A stretch of 64,000 nucleotides of DNA. Origin: Apostichopus japonicus. Lineage: Eukaryota > Echinodermata > Holothuroidea > Aspidochirotida > Stichopodidae. The DNA lies in the NCBI RefSeq assembly GCF_037975245.1, contig NC_092563.1, forward strand, positions 17,659,594 through 17,723,593. Direction: 5' to 3'. The notes beneath the pieces were generated by a model that saw nothing but the letters and a program-made list of their open reading frames with translations, ran no database searches and was not told where the DNA came from. Position numbers and translations under genes: made by a program. Of this stretch, positions 62,201 through 64,000 are shown piece after piece (position 1 is the first letter of the stretch; each line of letters begins with the position of its first letter).

Positions 62201-63584
62201 AACCTTAGCACCTGGTTGGACGGCATGGATGACATCAGCCAAAACATGGCTGGGTTCCGGATCGGTGTAATTGGCAATTCCGTCAGCAATCCCCCAAAGG
62301 GCTGTAATGGATCCATCACCTGGCGTTATAGAAGGAACATGGATTGCGGAATAAATCAAGGTCAATTAAGTCAGTTTTGAATAAGTATTTCAATGCCATC
62401 TGTCAACTTCCTTTATACAATGACAATGGTCAATTGCCCGGTTTGGTCAAATTTCATACAAAAATTAATGAAATAAAAAAGCGATAAAAGTTTGAAATTT
62501 TACCATGGCCAACTTTACTGTAAACTAAACCATCAAATATCACATACTGCTTCAACAAAACATACTGCTTTAACACAACAGGCTGCTTTTAACACAACAG
62601 ACTGCTTTTAATACGACATACTGCTTCAATACAACGTACTGCTTTAAGTGCTCTAAACTTACCAATCACCTGATTTGGACTCATGTTTCCTGTTTGATGC
62701 CTGAACCAGTTTAAGTACCAATCAAGAGAACTGTCGTCTCCTTTGCCAGTCAAGTCTCGTATTTTCAACACTAAGGGGAGCAAAAGAAGAATTGTTGTTC
62801 TTTTTTCTTTTTCTAATACTTTTGTACCAGTACAACATGATAAATACATGCCACATCTAGCATCATACTTTCATTGTGTTACATTTGTGCTTTTCATTCC
62901 ACTGACAAGTATTGCTGACAAAGGTCCCAGGGGAACGAACTTTCCAATATATTTTCTAAAACAATACTCCTTATTTGTCAATTATGATGAGTCATATCTT
63001 ATTTCTCTGCTATCGTCTAATAATATATATAAAAATATATTAACAAAACGGGATGGGGCAAACTGGAAACAACATTTTTCCCAGTAAAGAGATATTAAAA
63101 TCAAGTACACTTTAGGACACCCCATCTTACTCTACTAAACCACCTCCAGCCCCCTCCTCCCAGTCCCAAATATGTATTGACTCCACAAATAAAACATGTA
63201 AGTACTGTATGTCCATACTACATAGTCTAATGCTCGTTAATGTTAACTAGATTTCTGACAATGAATGTGTTGTCTTCATTTCTTTATTTACTTAGGTCGT
63301 TATATTTTAAACCTTTCAAGCAGTAAATACAATCAGCCACTTTTACCCATTTCATGATGACAAGGCAGCTCTTTGTAACCGAACCGTCTCCATGCCCACC
63401 AGTGCGGTTCCTTCAGAACAGGGACCACATCTGGGTGTTGCACCAACTTATCCCAGATATCAGAGGTACCAGACTTGTAGGAACCAATTTGGTAAAAGTA
63501 TGGCAGACATTTGAGTCCATCGGTTTCCTGCCAGCATGGACTACGATATGAGGGAAGGAACTTCTTTGGCACCCTCTGAGAGAT
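59262..63584 (-). CDS. Carbohydrate sulfotransferase 15-like (GalNAc4S-6-O-sulfotransferase type), C-terminal exons, 5'-partial
   Basis: Minus-strand exons are 63584-63347, 62770-62663, 62319-62172, 61387-61222, 60533-60389 and 59449-59262 (TAA 59264-59262), totalling 993 nt and 330 aa in phase throughout. The protein begins mid-domain with RVPKKFLPSYRSPCW, so earlier exons with the membrane anchor lie outside the window. The 5'-phosphosulfate-binding loop of PAPS sulfotransferases is seen in YQIGSYKSGTSDIWDKL, and the 3'-phosphate motif in KVYAILRNPLDRALSEY (R-x-P-x-x-R-x-x-S-x-Y). The end FYRPWNRELVKLLG is typical of this family. Known relatives are Golgi type II membrane enzymes that add 6-O-sulfate to 4-sulfated GalNAc in chondroitin/dermatan sulfate. 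Exact substrate cannot be told from sequence, and a CHST15 paralogue is equally possible. The last intron is filled by a 62-bp tandem array. Confidence 0.85.
59625..60345. repeat. 62-bp tandem array with dimeric higher-order structure (sulfotransferase last intron)
   Basis: About eleven units follow the pattern GACTTATGATTAGGGTTCAT, CAATTAATTAAGGCCTGTCA, TTAAGGTTTATAACTTCATT, AA. Unit starts at 59956, 60018, 60080, 60142 and 60204 show an exact 62-bp period. In the right half units alternate between AATTAATTAAGGCCTG and AATTAGCTAAGGCTTG, giving a 124-bp dimer repeated at least twice. Each unit carries one TTAGGG, but it is not in telomeric array form. Confidence 0.92.
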
Positions 63585-64000
63585 CTGAAGATATAATAAC
63601 ATGTAGCATGATACGATAGAAGCTGAGGCAGCATTCAGTGTTTAGATGGGGAGTGATTCAAAAATCTATCGAATAGTTAAGTTGTGTAAAAGTAAGTTGG
63701 CCTGACGTTTCGATCCTAGCAGGATCTTCTTCATGGGCTAAATGACAAGTTACAGGAACAGAAGGGACAAAAACACGCACAGAATACAGACAGGTTAATG
63801 AGCATGGTGAACACAAAGAGATAGATGTAAGGGGATTAGTAGACAATGGATGGAGAGAAGAAAGAAAGAAACTAAAAGAAATAAATAAACATCGAACTGG
63901 ATTGTGGCTCAAAGATGTAAAGAGCATATGAAAGAAGTGCTGGATTGGAAAAAAAGCTGATTGGGATCAAATGAAACAGGAGTATGGACAGATAAATTGG
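63585..64000. other. Intron of the sulfotransferase gene (upstream side)
   Basis: This precedes, on the minus strand, the acceptor at 63586-63585, so it is read as intron. It contains copy B of a dispersed repeat. No further exon was recognised before the window ends. Confidence 0.6.
63683..63880. repeat. Dispersed repeat, copy B
   Basis: This is a near-identical partner of 46831-47003 in the same orientation, with the shared CGATCCTAGCAGGATCTTCTT region and AACACAAAGAGATAGATGTA, plus an extra GGATTAGTAGACAATGGA segment. It may extend toward the window edge. Confidence 0.75.

Noticed and set aside
62589-62645. Tandem repeat of CTGCTTTAACACAACA-like words as part of the sulfotransferase exon
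   Set aside because: It lies after the donor at 62662-62661 and is a short low-complexity intronic repeat, not coding.

Overview
This is a stretch of animal nuclear DNA. It is AT-rich, its genes are split by GT-AG introns, and much of the rest is degenerate interspersed and tandem repeats. Conserved exon peptides, joined by hand across phase-compatible splice sites, give six protein-coding genes. Their protein sequences and the repeat style suggest a marine invertebrate deuterostome, most likely an echinoderm and plausibly a sea cucumber. The species call is inference. No bacterial, viral or organellar genes, rRNA or CRISPR were seen.

Layout: (1) 1167-6451 (+), exons 2-7 of V-ATPase subunit d (ATP6V0D1 type); exon 1 lies before the window. 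(2) 10379-13611 and 15625-17784 (+), two tandem genes for dynein light chain roadblock, each 99 aa with identical exon lengths. (3) 21682-24041 (-), CIAO2B/MIP18, the cytosolic iron-sulfur targeting factor. Behind its last exon is a degenerate array of about 190-bp units that are decayed copies of that exon. (4) 24324-32628 (+), TTC5/STRAP, 431 aa, head to head with CIAO2B across about 280 bp. (5) 37855-52426 (+), DGAT1, 17 coding exons, 516 aa. (6) 59262-63584 (-), the C-terminal 330 aa of a CHST15-like carbohydrate sulfotransferase; its 5' exons lie beyond the window.

The genes are mostly housekeeping functions and do not form one pathway: organelle acidification, dynein transport, Fe-S protein assembly, a p300/tubulin-mRNA cofactor, triglyceride synthesis and glycosaminoglycan sulfation. 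The accessory interest is in the repeats. They include a TTAA-ended MITE in two copies bracketing CIAO2B, a tRNA-derived SINE in four copies with a readable A and B box, a LINE 3' fragment abutting one SINE, a hAT-like non-autonomous element with a perfect 8-bp target duplication, related elements nested in a 48-bp minisatellite, a 62-bp array with dimeric higher-order structure, and the exon-derived array behind CIAO2B.

All exon coordinates, lengths and identities were counted by eye. No search or alignment program was used.
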